This document shows, in pieces, positions 36,742-43,575 of a DNA stretch of 64,000 nucleotides. This stretch comes from Snuella sedimenti (GTDB taxonomy: Bacteria; Bacteroidota; Bacteroidia; Flavobacteriales; Flavobacteriaceae). The stretch covers positions 62,001 to 126,000 of the forward strand of contig NZ_JAELVQ010000006.1 in the NCBI RefSeq assembly GCF_016428595.1, in the 5' to 3' direction. The position numbers and the translations under genes are program-made. The notes under the pieces are model-generated. The model worked only from the letters and a program-made list of their open reading frames with translations. It searched no databases and was not told the DNA's origin. How positions within the stretch are numbered: position 1 is the first letter of the stretch; each line of letters starts with the position of its first letter.

Positions 36742-38760
36742 TTAGTTAATTGGGGCTTTTATTATTACAGAGGTTCCTACCTCTTTTTCTGAAGTTATAC
36801 TTATGCTACCTTGAATATCGTTAATTCGCGCATTCATATTTTTAAGTCCTATACCAGATTTTGCTTTATTAACATCAAACCCAACACCGTCGTCCGTAAT
36901 GGTTAAGCAAATTACATCTTTTTTTAATTTAAAACTAATGGTCACTAAAGAAGCCTTAGCATGCTTATGGATATTATGTAGCGTTTCCTGAATGATTCTA
37001 TAAATATGGATCTTATTTTTATTAGGTAAGTTTTCCCAATTAATGCTGTCATCTGGTTTTAATTCGTAATCCAGTCCATAAACTTTTGTTTGGGTTTCCA
37101 CAAAGGTTTTAATAATATCCATAAAACCGCCACCAGAAACAAAATCGGTATTCAACTCGTGGGATACTTTTCTAATATCCTGCTCAATAGTTTTAAGCTC
37201 ATCTATATATTGGCTTCTGGTCTTAACGGCATCTTCACTACTACTCATATTCAAACTGTCCAAACTTAATCGCGTCCCAAACAAACGCCCTAGAACACCA
37301 TCATGCAGCTCTTGGGATATTCGCTTTTTCTCTAAAGCCCTTGCTTCCTCAATACTTTCGTGTTGCGACAGCATTAAATTATAAATCTCTTCATTGGTTT
37401 CCTGTTGTTTTTGAATAAACTGTAACTCCTTGTTCTTGTTACGTTGGTTTATAACTACATATAACAACAACGAGGTTACAATCAGCACAACAGATAGTAT
37501 TAATAGCCACAAACGCTCTTTGGCTATCTGGATATTTTCTTGCTCTATTTGATCCGTTTCATATTGAATTCTTGCAAACTTGTTTCGAATAACACGTTCA
37601 TTTTTAATGATACTATCGTTAAGCTTAATATAAGCATCGTAATATTTAACCGCGACACTATCAGTCTCAATTTTAGAGAGTACTAAATACGACTTTAGAA
37701 GATCATCATTATAATAATCTTCAGAAATATCTTTTGCTTTGTATGCATGGTACCTAGCTGAATCTGACTTCTTATAATTATGATAGTACTCCGCTAAATG
37801 CTGGTGTATAATAATTGACTTATAACGATCACCTATACTATCACATATCCTTAATGCTTTTAAATATAATCCTGGAAGTTTTTCATCTTTGCCTAACGAA
37901 TAAAGCGTATGCGCGTAGTTATCAAGCACCAAAGCATAAAAGTCTGGACGTTCGTTAAGCAGGTTTTCTTTATTTAAAATTTCATCGTAATATTCTAAGG
38001 CCAAATCAAGCTTCCCTGATGCCTTAAAAGTATTAGCTAAATTCACCTTCTGATTATCAATTGTAATTGTATTGTCTCCAGACAACTTTCTTTTTAACTC
38101 TAAAGCCTTTAAATGGTAATCTATAGATTCATCAAACTGTTCTAAATACTTAAATACTAAAGCTAAATTATTATAAACAAAAGCTTTATACCTCAACACT
38201 TCACTAGTTTCGTTTAGTTCATTTAAAAGAGACAATGCATTAATAGAGGTCAACTCACTTCCTGTAAAGTCTTTTTCATCTGCCTGAAGCAAGGCTATAT
38301 CCAATAGAACGACAGCTCTATTGAATTTATCGTTTAGTGCCAAAAATAGTTTCTCTGCTTTGTTATCGTAATAATATGCGCTATCTACAGATCTATCATA
38401 ATAATAATAGCCTAATTTCTTTGAAATTAAAGCTATAGCCGAAGAATCTTTTCTCTTGCTAGCTAATTTTAACCCTTTATGACTAAAATGTAAAAACAGT
38501 GCATCATTCTTTAATTCTAAATAACGGGAGGCCAAATTGATATCACTTTCAACGACTAAAGAATCTATTCCTTTCTTTAAAGCTAACTGTCTTGCCTTTT
38601 TGGCATAAGCTAATCGTTGCTGCAAATTGAATTTCGAAGAACTCTCTGAAATGGACAAATAAAAAGTGATACTATCTATTATTACTTCAGCTTTATTCTG
38701 AGAGTAAAAAACCCCGAAGTAAAAACTTAAAATAAATAAGAAATATAATTTTAATTTCAA
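36742..38760 (-). CDS. TPR-containing sensor histidine kinase (HisKA_3 type), TTG start
   Basis: 672 residues from TTG at 38760, the codon that opens the signal peptide (MKLKLYFLFILSFYFGVFYSQ); no ATG is available. A periplasmic tetratricopeptide array (about 50-390) precedes a membrane segment (about 415-440), a short coiled coil, a HisKA_3 box with the phosphorylatable His near 487 (SQELHDGVLGRLFG) and a HATPase domain (HNIHKHAKA ... DDGVGFD ... GIGLKNM). A TACATTTG element (minus, 38790-38783) lies 22 bases upstream. The nearest TTG is 25 bases further, slightly beyond the usual spacing. Confidence 0.9.
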   Translation of the reverse strand: MKLKLYFLFILSFYFGVFYSQNKAEVIIDSITFYLSISESSSKFNLQQRLAYAKKARQLALKKGIDSLVVESDINLASRYLELKNDALFLHFSHKGLKLASKRKDSSAIALISKKLGYYYYDRSVDSAYYYDNKAEKLFLALNDKFNRAVVLLDIALLQADEKDFTGSELTSINALSLLNELNETSEVLRYKAFVYNNLALVFKYLEQFDESIDYHLKALELKRKLSGDNTITIDNQKVNLANTFKASGKLDLALEYYDEILNKENLLNERPDFYALVLDNYAHTLYSLGKDEKLPGLYLKALRICDSIGDRYKSIIIHQHLAEYYHNYKKSDSARYHAYKAKDISEDYYNDDLLKSYLVLSKIETDSVAVKYYDAYIKLNDSIIKNERVIRNKFARIQYETDQIEQENIQIAKERLWLLILSVVLIVTSLLLYVVINQRNKNKELQFIQKQQETNEEIYNLMLSQHESIEEARALEKKRISQELHDGVLGRLFGTRLSLDSLNMSSSEDAVKTRSQYIDELKTIEQDIRKVSHELNTDFVSGGGFMDIIKTFVETQTKVYGLDYELKPDDSINWENLPNKNKIHIYRIIQETLHNIHKHAKASLVTISFKLKKDVICLTITDDGVGFDVNKAKSGIGLKNMNARINDIQGSISITSEKEVGTSVIIKAPIN

Positions 38761-38819
38761 GATATTATAGAATATACAATCTCAAATGTATCTATAATTT
38801 TTTAATTAATATAAACAAT

Positions 38820-38847
38820 AAAGCCCTTATCTCTTGTTAAGGGCTTT
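38820..38847 (-). terminator. terminator of the 46-residue lipoprotein gene
   Basis: A perfect 10-bp stem AAAGCCCTTA / TAAGGGCTTT with an 8-base loop lies 26 bases after the small gene's stop. On the minus strand it is followed by ATTGTTTAT. Confidence 0.7.
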
Positions 38848-38873
38848 ATATTAGTAAATTTTAGGATTTTATA

Positions 38874-39014
38874 TTATCTTTCTTTAATATCTCCTCCAGT
38901 GTATTGAACAGTTGTATCGGTTAACACATCATCTTCGTTTAAATCTTGTTTAGTACATGATGTAAATGCTGTAAATACTAGTGCTAGAACTAAAATAACT
39001 TTTAAGGTTTTCAT
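38874..39014 (-). CDS. 46-residue lipoprotein
   Basis: ATG at 39014 (or an in-frame ATG at 39020) to TAA at 38874-38876. The product is a leader MKTLKVILVLALVFTAFTSC with a lipobox cysteine at 20, then a 26-residue acidic mature part (TKQDLNEDDVLTDT, then TVQYTGGDIKER). A hairpin terminator follows and a structured leader precedes it. I know no function for it. It stands upstream of, and in the same direction as, the histidine kinase/response regulator pair, but its own terminator makes it a separate transcript. The lipobox, terminator and conserved-looking mature part support a real gene. Confidence 0.7.
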   Translation of the reverse strand: MKTLKVILVLALVFTAFTSCTKQDLNEDDVLTDTTVQYTGGDIKER

Positions 39015-39017
39015 ATC

Positions 39018-39168
39018 CATTCGATTTTAGGGTTAAACTATTTTTCTCTATTTGTTTTAAAAAAAATTTAAATACTAATAACTAAGACTTTGAAACTAAA
39101 AGTCTCGGTTGAGGGAAAAATGGATAATTAATCTAAAATCGAATGCATCAAAAATGCATACAGATTTT
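39018..39168 (-). promoter_or_regulatory. structured 5' leader of the small lipoprotein gene with alternative pairings
   Basis: On the minus strand, CATTCGATTTTAG (39145-39133) is perfectly complementary to CTAAAATCGAATG (39030-39018), whose last three bases are the upstream start codon. Inside that loop AGACTTT/AAAGTCT form a hairpin (39085-39105). The same 5' arm can instead fold into a hairpin with its upstream neighbour (AAAATC/GATTTT and ATGCAT/ATGCAT, 39135-39168). The two folds exclude each other, so start-codon access could be switched. The rest of the gap to 39375 holds no gene, only a direct repeat TCGATGAA at 39305 and 39325, 20 bases apart. Confidence 0.4.
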
Positions 39169-39375
39169 TTTATATAAAAATGAGGGATTGTGGCATTTCT
39201 GCCTAAAAATGGATTAATTTTCTTGCGGAGCTGAGGGGAAAATTACAAATGCTCGTTAAGACGTTACTAAAGTAGGTTAAACTACCTTTTGTATACGCAT
39301 ATAATCGATGAAATGCATATTTATTCGATGAACGGTTGTTTTTATATTATTTCCGTATAAAATACCAACAATATT

Positions 39376-40380
39376 TTAAAGTGTTGAGCCACTTCTAATT
39401 AGGCTAGTTTTTACAATTTTTGTCTTAACATCGTCTTCACCAAGATTATTTTGTAGTCTATTAATGAGCAATTGAGCGGCATTGGCTCCAATATCTTTTG
39501 CATGTTGCCTAATAGTTGTTAATCTTGGAATACTGTGATTGGATACCGATTTACTAGAAAAACCAATAACTGAAACATCTTCTGGAACTTTGAACCCTAA
39601 GCTTGCGGCCATATTAATGGCTATAACACCAGAGGCACTATCGGCTGCCACAACGCCATCTATACCTTTATTTTCTTCAAAGAAAGTACGTATTTTTTTT
39701 TGATGATCGTCGTATCGCCCCATTCTTAAAGCCAAAACCTTAAGCTCTGGGTTTTCCAAAATAGCTTTAGCATAGCCTCTTTCCCTTAACTTCCCAACAC
39801 TTAAATCGTCTATATTACTTATAAAGGCAATTTGTTTTCTACCTTCTTCCAGCAAACTTTTGGTAGCGTTATAAGTCGATTCAAAATCATCTACAATAAC
39901 TTTATCACACAATACGTCATGTGCTACCCTATCGAACATAACAATTGGAAGCCCTTTTTTTATCGTACTTTTAAAGTGCTGTACTTCATTTTTCATTTGT
40001 GTTTCTTGGGCTACACATAATATAAATCCATCCACACTACCATTGGCCAACAATTGCAGGCTTTCTTTTTCCTTTTCTAACGATTCGTTAGAAATACATG
40101 TTATAATGTTATAACCATGATTGGCAGCTTCTCTTTCTATTCCAAAAAGAACTTTAGCTAAAAAGTGATTAAGAATATCAGGGATAATAACTCCAATGGT
40201 TTTGGTTTTATTTTGTTTTAGGCTTAAAGCAACCTTATTGGGTTTATAATTGTAAAGTTCGGCAAGTTCCTTAACGCGTTTTACTGTCTCTTCCCCTATT
40301 TCTTCACTGTTATTCAATGCTTTAGAAACTGTTGAAATTGAGACATTTAACTCTTTTGCCAATTGCTTTAAGGTAACCAT
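39376..40380 (-). CDS. LacI-family transcriptional regulator
   Basis: 334 residues: an N-terminal LacI helix-turn-helix (VTLKQLAKELNVSISTVSKALNNSEEIGEETVKRVKELAELYNYKPN), then a periplasmic-binding-type sensor domain (TIGVIIPDILNHFLAKVLFGIEREA ... GVVAADSASGVIAINMA ... IPRLTTIRQHAKDIGANAAQLLINRL). It is downstream of eda on the same strand but has its own consensus promoter. It probably responds to a sugar or uronate derivative, perhaps for the kdgK-eda pathway; the target is inferred. Confidence 0.9.
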   Translation of the reverse strand: MVTLKQLAKELNVSISTVSKALNNSEEIGEETVKRVKELAELYNYKPNKVALSLKQNKTKTIGVIIPDILNHFLAKVLFGIEREAANHGYNIITCISNESLEKEKESLQLLANGSVDGFILCVAQETQMKNEVQHFKSTIKKGLPIVMFDRVAHDVLCDKVIVDDFESTYNATKSLLEEGRKQIAFISNIDDLSVGKLRERGYAKAILENPELKVLALRMGRYDDHQKKIRTFFEENKGIDGVVAADSASGVIAINMAASLGFKVPEDVSVIGFSSKSVSNHSIPRLTTIRQHAKDIGANAAQLLINRLQNNLGEDDVKTKIVKTSLIRSGSTL

Positions 40381-40415
40381 ACTATTTACACATAATTTAT
40401 AAGTAACGCAATTTA

Positions 40416-40447
40416 CAAAAATACGTTCTTATAATACGACTGTACAA
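40416..40447 (-). promoter_or_regulatory. promoter of the LacI-family gene
   Basis: On the minus strand TTG (40447-40445) is followed after 21 bases by TATTTTTG (40423-40416), fitting the Bacteroidota consensus. It is 36 bases upstream of the ATG. Confidence 0.6.
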
Positions 40448-40478
40448 AAAATTAAGGTTCAATACATAGTAAAATATA

Positions 40479-40598
40479 AGAAACCACCTAAAAAAGTATT
40501 CAAAAACGCCTTAACAAAAACGAATCATCATTACAATTACCTATTGGTTAACTTCTTTTCGTTTGTAACAGCTTGAACCTATTTTTTAGGCGGCTTCT
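40479..40598. repeat. 120-base fold-back element between eda and lacI
   Basis: AGAAACCACCTAAAAAA (40479-40495) pairs with TTTTTTAGGCGGCTTCT (40582-40598) at 15 of 17 positions. Nested inside are TTCAA (40499-40503)/TTGAA (40573-40577) and AAACGAA (40518-40524)/TTCGTTT (40558-40564), in proper order for one long hairpin. No target-site duplication is clear. It could be a miniature transposable element or the 3' structure of the eda transcript. Confidence 0.4.
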
Positions 40599-40613
40599 CT
40601 TATTGTCGAGAAC

Positions 40614-41282
40614 TTATTTTCTAAGACTTCTAATAATAGTAAGTGCGTTTGCTACGTCAGCTTCTAATTTTGCATAGTCTTTGTTAGCCAATATTTCTTT
40701 TGAAATTAATTGCGAGCCCATACCCACACAAGTAACGCCAGCATTAAACCAGCCTGAAAGATTTTCTTCCGTCGGAGCAACGCCTCCGGTAGGCATAATA
40801 CTAGTCCATGGTTGTGGCCCTTTAATGCCTTTTACGAATTTTGGACCGTACAAGTCTCCAGGAAATAGCTTAACGATTTCACATCCCAGCTCTTCGGCCC
40901 TGGCAATTTCGGTTAAGCTCCCACATCCAGGAGACCACAACACCTTTCTTCGGTTACAGGCTATGGCTATATCTTCCCGCAACACAGGGGTTACAATAAA
41001 ATTAGCTCCTAAAGCCATATATAACGATGCAGCTGCGGCATCGGTTACAGAACCAACGCCCATTATCATGCCCGGTAATTCTTCGATAGCATATTTTGTT
41101 AATGCTCCAAAAACTTCATGGGCAAAATCTCCTCGTGCAGTAAACTCCATTAAACGAGCGCCACCTTTATAGCAAGCTTTTAATACGCTTTTACTTACTT
41201 CAATATCACTGTTAAAAAACAAAGGGATCATCCCTGTTTCTTGCATTGCATTTGCAACTTCTATTCTTGTAAATTGAGCCAT
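40614..41282 (-). CDS. eda: 2-keto-3-deoxy-6-phosphogluconate aldolase
   Basis: 222 residues, the class I KDPG/KHG aldolase length. The Schiff-base lysine is K138 (EIVKLFPGD), with E46 (MEFTAR) as the conserved acid and the SPGCGSLTE and MPTGGVAPTEENL loops in place. It splits KDPG to pyruvate and glyceraldehyde-3-phosphate. It follows kdgK by 80 bases on the same strand, completing the 2-keto-3-deoxygluconate route used for alginate, pectin and other uronates. The gap between them contains a strong hairpin. Confidence 0.92.
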   Translation of the reverse strand: MAQFTRIEVANAMQETGMIPLFFNSDIEVSKSVLKACYKGGARLMEFTARGDFAHEVFGALTKYAIEELPGMIMGVGSVTDAAAASLYMALGANFIVTPVLREDIAIACNRRKVLWSPGCGSLTEIARAEELGCEIVKLFPGDLYGPKFVKGIKGPQPWTSIMPTGGVAPTEENLSGWFNAGVTCVGMGSQLISKEILANKDYAKLEADVANALTIIRSLRK

Positions 41283-41311
41283 TTTTATTTAAATGTTTAA
41301 TTTTTATTTAT

Positions 41312-41353
41312 GTAATTGTTAAATCGTTTAGGATGTAACGGTTTAACAATTAC
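41312..41353. repeat. intercistronic hairpin between kdgK and eda
   Basis: GTAATTGTTAAA (41312-41323) and TTTAACAATTAC (41342-41353) form a perfect 12-bp stem. A T-G pair and CGTT/AACG (41325-41328/41337-41340) extend it to 17 bp around an 8-base loop. No U-tract follows on the minus strand, so it is more likely an RNA processing or stability structure than a terminator. Confidence 0.55.
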
Positions 41354-41362
41354 ACGTTTATT

Positions 41363-42403
41363 TTATCTAGCAACACGTCCAGATGCATCACCACCCATTA
41401 ATTTTTCAACTTCGGCAACAGTCACTAAGTTAGCATCTCCCTTAATGGTATGTTTTAAGCAGGATGCAGCCACAGCAAAGTCCAAAGCATTTTGATCGTC
41501 ATCAGGATAGGTTAACAATCCATAGATCAAGCCTCCCATAAACGAATCGCCTCCACCTACACGGTCTACAATATCTGTAATTTGATATTGTCGGGTTTCA
41601 TACATTTTTTTACCATCGTATAAAACACCAGCCCAAGTATTATGGGATGCAGAAATAGAGCCTCTTAATGTTGTAATAACTTTTTTGGCTCTAGGGAACT
41701 TTTTCATCATTTGCTGACAAACCGATAAGAAAGCCTCTGCCTTTACATTATGCCCTTCTGTTTGTACACTAATCCCTTCTGGTTTAATACCAAAGTGCAT
41801 TTCGGCATCTTCTTCGTTTCCTAAAATAACATCACAATACGAAGTTAATTCGGTCATAATAGCTTCTCGATCTCCTCCATATTTCCATAATTTTGCACGG
41901 TAATTCAAATCGGTTGAAATTGTAATCCCCTTAGCACTGGCTACTTTAACTGCCTCTAAGCACACATCGGCTGCTCCTTGGGAAATCGCAGGTGTAATCC
42001 CTGTCCAATGAAACCACTCAACACCTTCAAAAACAGCATCCCAATCGATCATCCCAGGCTCTATTTCTGCCATGGCCGAATGAGCTCTATCATATACCAC
42101 TTTACTACCTCTAGATACCGCTCCGGTCTCTAAGAAATAAATACCTAAACGGTCGCCTCCATAAACAATCTTATCGACACCGACACCTCGTTTACGCATT
42201 TCCATCATCGCGCATTCACCAATATCGTTCTTTGGCAAGCGCGTTACAAAATCAACCGGTATACCATAATTTGCCAATGACACCGCTACGTTCGATTCTC
42301 CTCCTCCATAAACCACATCAAAACTATTGGCTTGTGAAAACCTTAAAAAACCTTGTGGAGCCAATCTTAACATAATCTCTCCAAATGTTACTACTTTACT
42401 CAT
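41363..42403 (-). CDS. kdgK: 2-keto-3-deoxygluconate kinase (PfkB family)
   Basis: 346 residues of the ribokinase/PfkB family. The N-terminal substrate-binding GGGESNVAVSLAN and the C-terminal ATP/catalytic motif DRVGGGDSFMGGLIYGL contain the catalytic aspartate. It phosphorylates 2-keto-3-deoxygluconate to KDPG for the aldolase encoded downstream. Other PfkB sugar kinases are possible by sequence alone, but pairing with eda supports this. Upstream are two identical palindromic operators shared with a divergent LacI regulator. Confidence 0.88.
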   Translation of the reverse strand: MSKVVTFGEIMLRLAPQGFLRFSQANSFDVVYGGGESNVAVSLANYGIPVDFVTRLPKNDIGECAMMEMRKRGVGVDKIVYGGDRLGIYFLETGAVSRGSKVVYDRAHSAMAEIEPGMIDWDAVFEGVEWFHWTGITPAISQGAADVCLEAVKVASAKGITISTDLNYRAKLWKYGGDREAIMTELTSYCDVILGNEEDAEMHFGIKPEGISVQTEGHNVKAEAFLSVCQQMMKKFPRAKKVITTLRGSISASHNTWAGVLYDGKKMYETRQYQITDIVDRVGGGDSFMGGLIYGLLTYPDDDQNALDFAVAASCLKHTIKGDANLVTVAEVEKLMGGDASGRVAR

Positions 42404-42425
42404 ATCCTATTTTTGATTAAATTGT

Positions 42426-42445
42426 TTGCTTAAACGATTAAGCAA
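42426..42445. promoter_or_regulatory. LacI-type operator, kdgK side
   Basis: TTGCTTAAACGATTAAGCAA is an 8-bp-arm palindrome around ACGA, identical over 20 bases to the site at 42517. It lies 22 bases upstream of the kdgK ATG, so a bound repressor would block kdgK transcription. The TTAAnCGnTTAA core is typical of LacI-family operators. Confidence 0.75.
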
Positions 42446-42459
42446 TTTGCCTTAAAAGA

Positions 42460-42495
42460 AATCAAAACATTAAATACCATCTAGATGTTTTGATT
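42460..42495. repeat. inverted repeat carrying the two divergent -33 elements
   Basis: AATCAAAACAT (42460-42470) and ATGTTTTGATT (42485-42495) are perfect complements, midway between the two LacI operators. Each arm supplies a TTG: 42490-42492 for the plus promoter and 42465-42463 for the minus one. Confidence 0.55.
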
Positions 42496-42519
42496 ATACC
42501 TATTAATACATTAGTTTTG
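42490..42519 (+). promoter_or_regulatory. promoter of the kdg-linked LacI gene
   Basis: TTG (42490-42492), 19 bases, TAGTTTTG (42512-42519), an exact consensus match. The -7 box overlaps the second operator by 3 bases, implying autorepression. It also rules out translation starts upstream of about 42525. Confidence 0.65.
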
Positions 42520-42536
42520 CTTAAACGATTAAGCAA
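42517..42536. promoter_or_regulatory. LacI-type operator, lacI side
   Basis: The second copy of the 20-base operator; here the palindrome extends to 12-bp arms (42513-42540). Centre-to-centre distance to the first operator is 91 bases, suitable for looping by a tetrameric or paired-dimer repressor. Confidence 0.75.
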
Positions 42537-42549
42537 AACTATAAAAAAA

Positions 42550-43575
42550 TTGGTAAATAAAAAAAGAACAACCATAAAAGACATTGCTAACGTCTTAAAT
42601 ATTTCGCCTGCAGCGGTTTCAAAAGCCATGCATGGGGACTCACGCATTAGTGCCAAAACAATAGAAGCCGTAAAGGACGTTGCTAAAAAATTAAACTACC
42701 AACCCAACCATCTAGCAAGTGCCTTGAGAAAAGGTAAAAGTAATTTAGTGGGGGTTATAGTACCTAAAACCAACAGCAACTTTTTTTCTTCGGTTATTCA
42801 AAATATAGAAGAGATCCTAAACAAAGAGGGTTACAATATTATTATAACGCAATCTAATGAGTCCTTTAAAAAGGAGTGTAACAATATTGATGCACTTTTA
42901 TTTACCCAAGTTGATGGCATTATAGCTTCTATGGCTAATGAAACTGTTGATCTTGATTATTACGAAAAGATTAAGTCCTATGGGATTCCTTTAATCTTAT
43001 TTGATCGTGGCGAGAATAATTTAAACGTTGATTACATAGGTATAGACGATTACCAAAGTAGCCACTTAATCATAGAACATCTAGTAAGTCAGGGTTGTAA
43101 ACGCATTGCGCATATTGGTGGTTTTAAACATACCAGAATATACAATAATAGAATTCGTGGCTATGTTGACGCAATAAAAAAACATAAATTACCTCTTGAT
43201 GACGAGTTATTATTTGAGAGCAGCTTAACCATTGAGGACGGAAGAGAAAAAATGAGTCAGCTATTAGCATTAAAAAACAGACCTGATGCTGTCTATGTTG
43301 CAGGAGATTATGCTGCTTTAGGTGCTTTGCAAGTATTAAAGGAAAACAACATTAATATACCAAAGGATATCGCTCTTGTGGGGTTTGGCAATGAACCTTT
43401 TACAGCCATGGTTAGCCCAACTATTTCGAGTATCAATCAACATAGTGGCGAAATAGGAAGACAGGCTGCTTTAACATTTCTGGAACGCGTAAAAATGCCT
43501 ACGGTAAAGCAAACATTGAATAAAATAATTCTTAATGCTGAATTAATCGTCCGGGATTCTTCTAATATTAATTAA
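42550..43575 (+). CDS. LacI-family regulator of the kdg genes, TTG start
   Basis: 341 residues if started at TTG 42550 (MVNKKRTTIKDIANVLNIS). An earlier TTG at 42490 is the promoter -33 box itself, and no ATG occurs before the recognition helix. The helix-turn-helix (IKDIANVLNISPAAVSKAMHGDSRIS) is followed by the sugar-binding sensor domain (LVGVIVPKTNSNFFSSVIQNIEEIL ... VGFGNEPFTAMVSPTISSINQHSGEIG). It diverges from kdgK with two identical operators between, so it most likely represses kdgK-eda and itself until a uronate-derived signal appears. Its stop overlaps the convergent hybrid two-component gene by 4 bases. Confidence 0.88.
   Translation: MVNKKRTTIKDIANVLNISPAAVSKAMHGDSRISAKTIEAVKDVAKKLNYQPNHLASALRKGKSNLVGVIVPKTNSNFFSSVIQNIEEILNKEGYNIIITQSNESFKKECNNIDALLFTQVDGIIASMANETVDLDYYEKIKSYGIPLILFDRGENNLNVDYIGIDDYQSSHLIIEHLVSQGCKRIAHIGGFKHTRIYNNRIRGYVDAIKKHKLPLDDELLFESSLTIEDGREKMSQLLALKNRPDAVYVAGDYAALGALQVLKENNINIPKDIALVGFGNEPFTAMVSPTISSINQHSGEIGRQAALTFLERVKMPTVKQTLNKIILNAELIVRDSSNIN

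Noticed and set aside
40474-40603. Target-site duplication around the 120-base fold-back element
   Set aside because: The flanking bases do not match over more than two or three positions, so transposition is not demonstrated.
40681-41172. 163-codon plus-strand frame opposite eda
   Set aside because: It overlaps the entire conserved aldolase core on the other strand and shows no protein-like features.
42439-42465. Consensus -7 box for kdgK
   Set aside because: The -33 TTG is present, but no TAnnTTTG occurs at the right distance; a degenerate or activator-dependent promoter is possible, so none is listed.
42490-42549. Upstream TTG start giving a 20-residue longer LacI protein
   Set aside because: The TTG is the -33 promoter box and lies before the expected transcription start; the added residues match no LacI N terminus.
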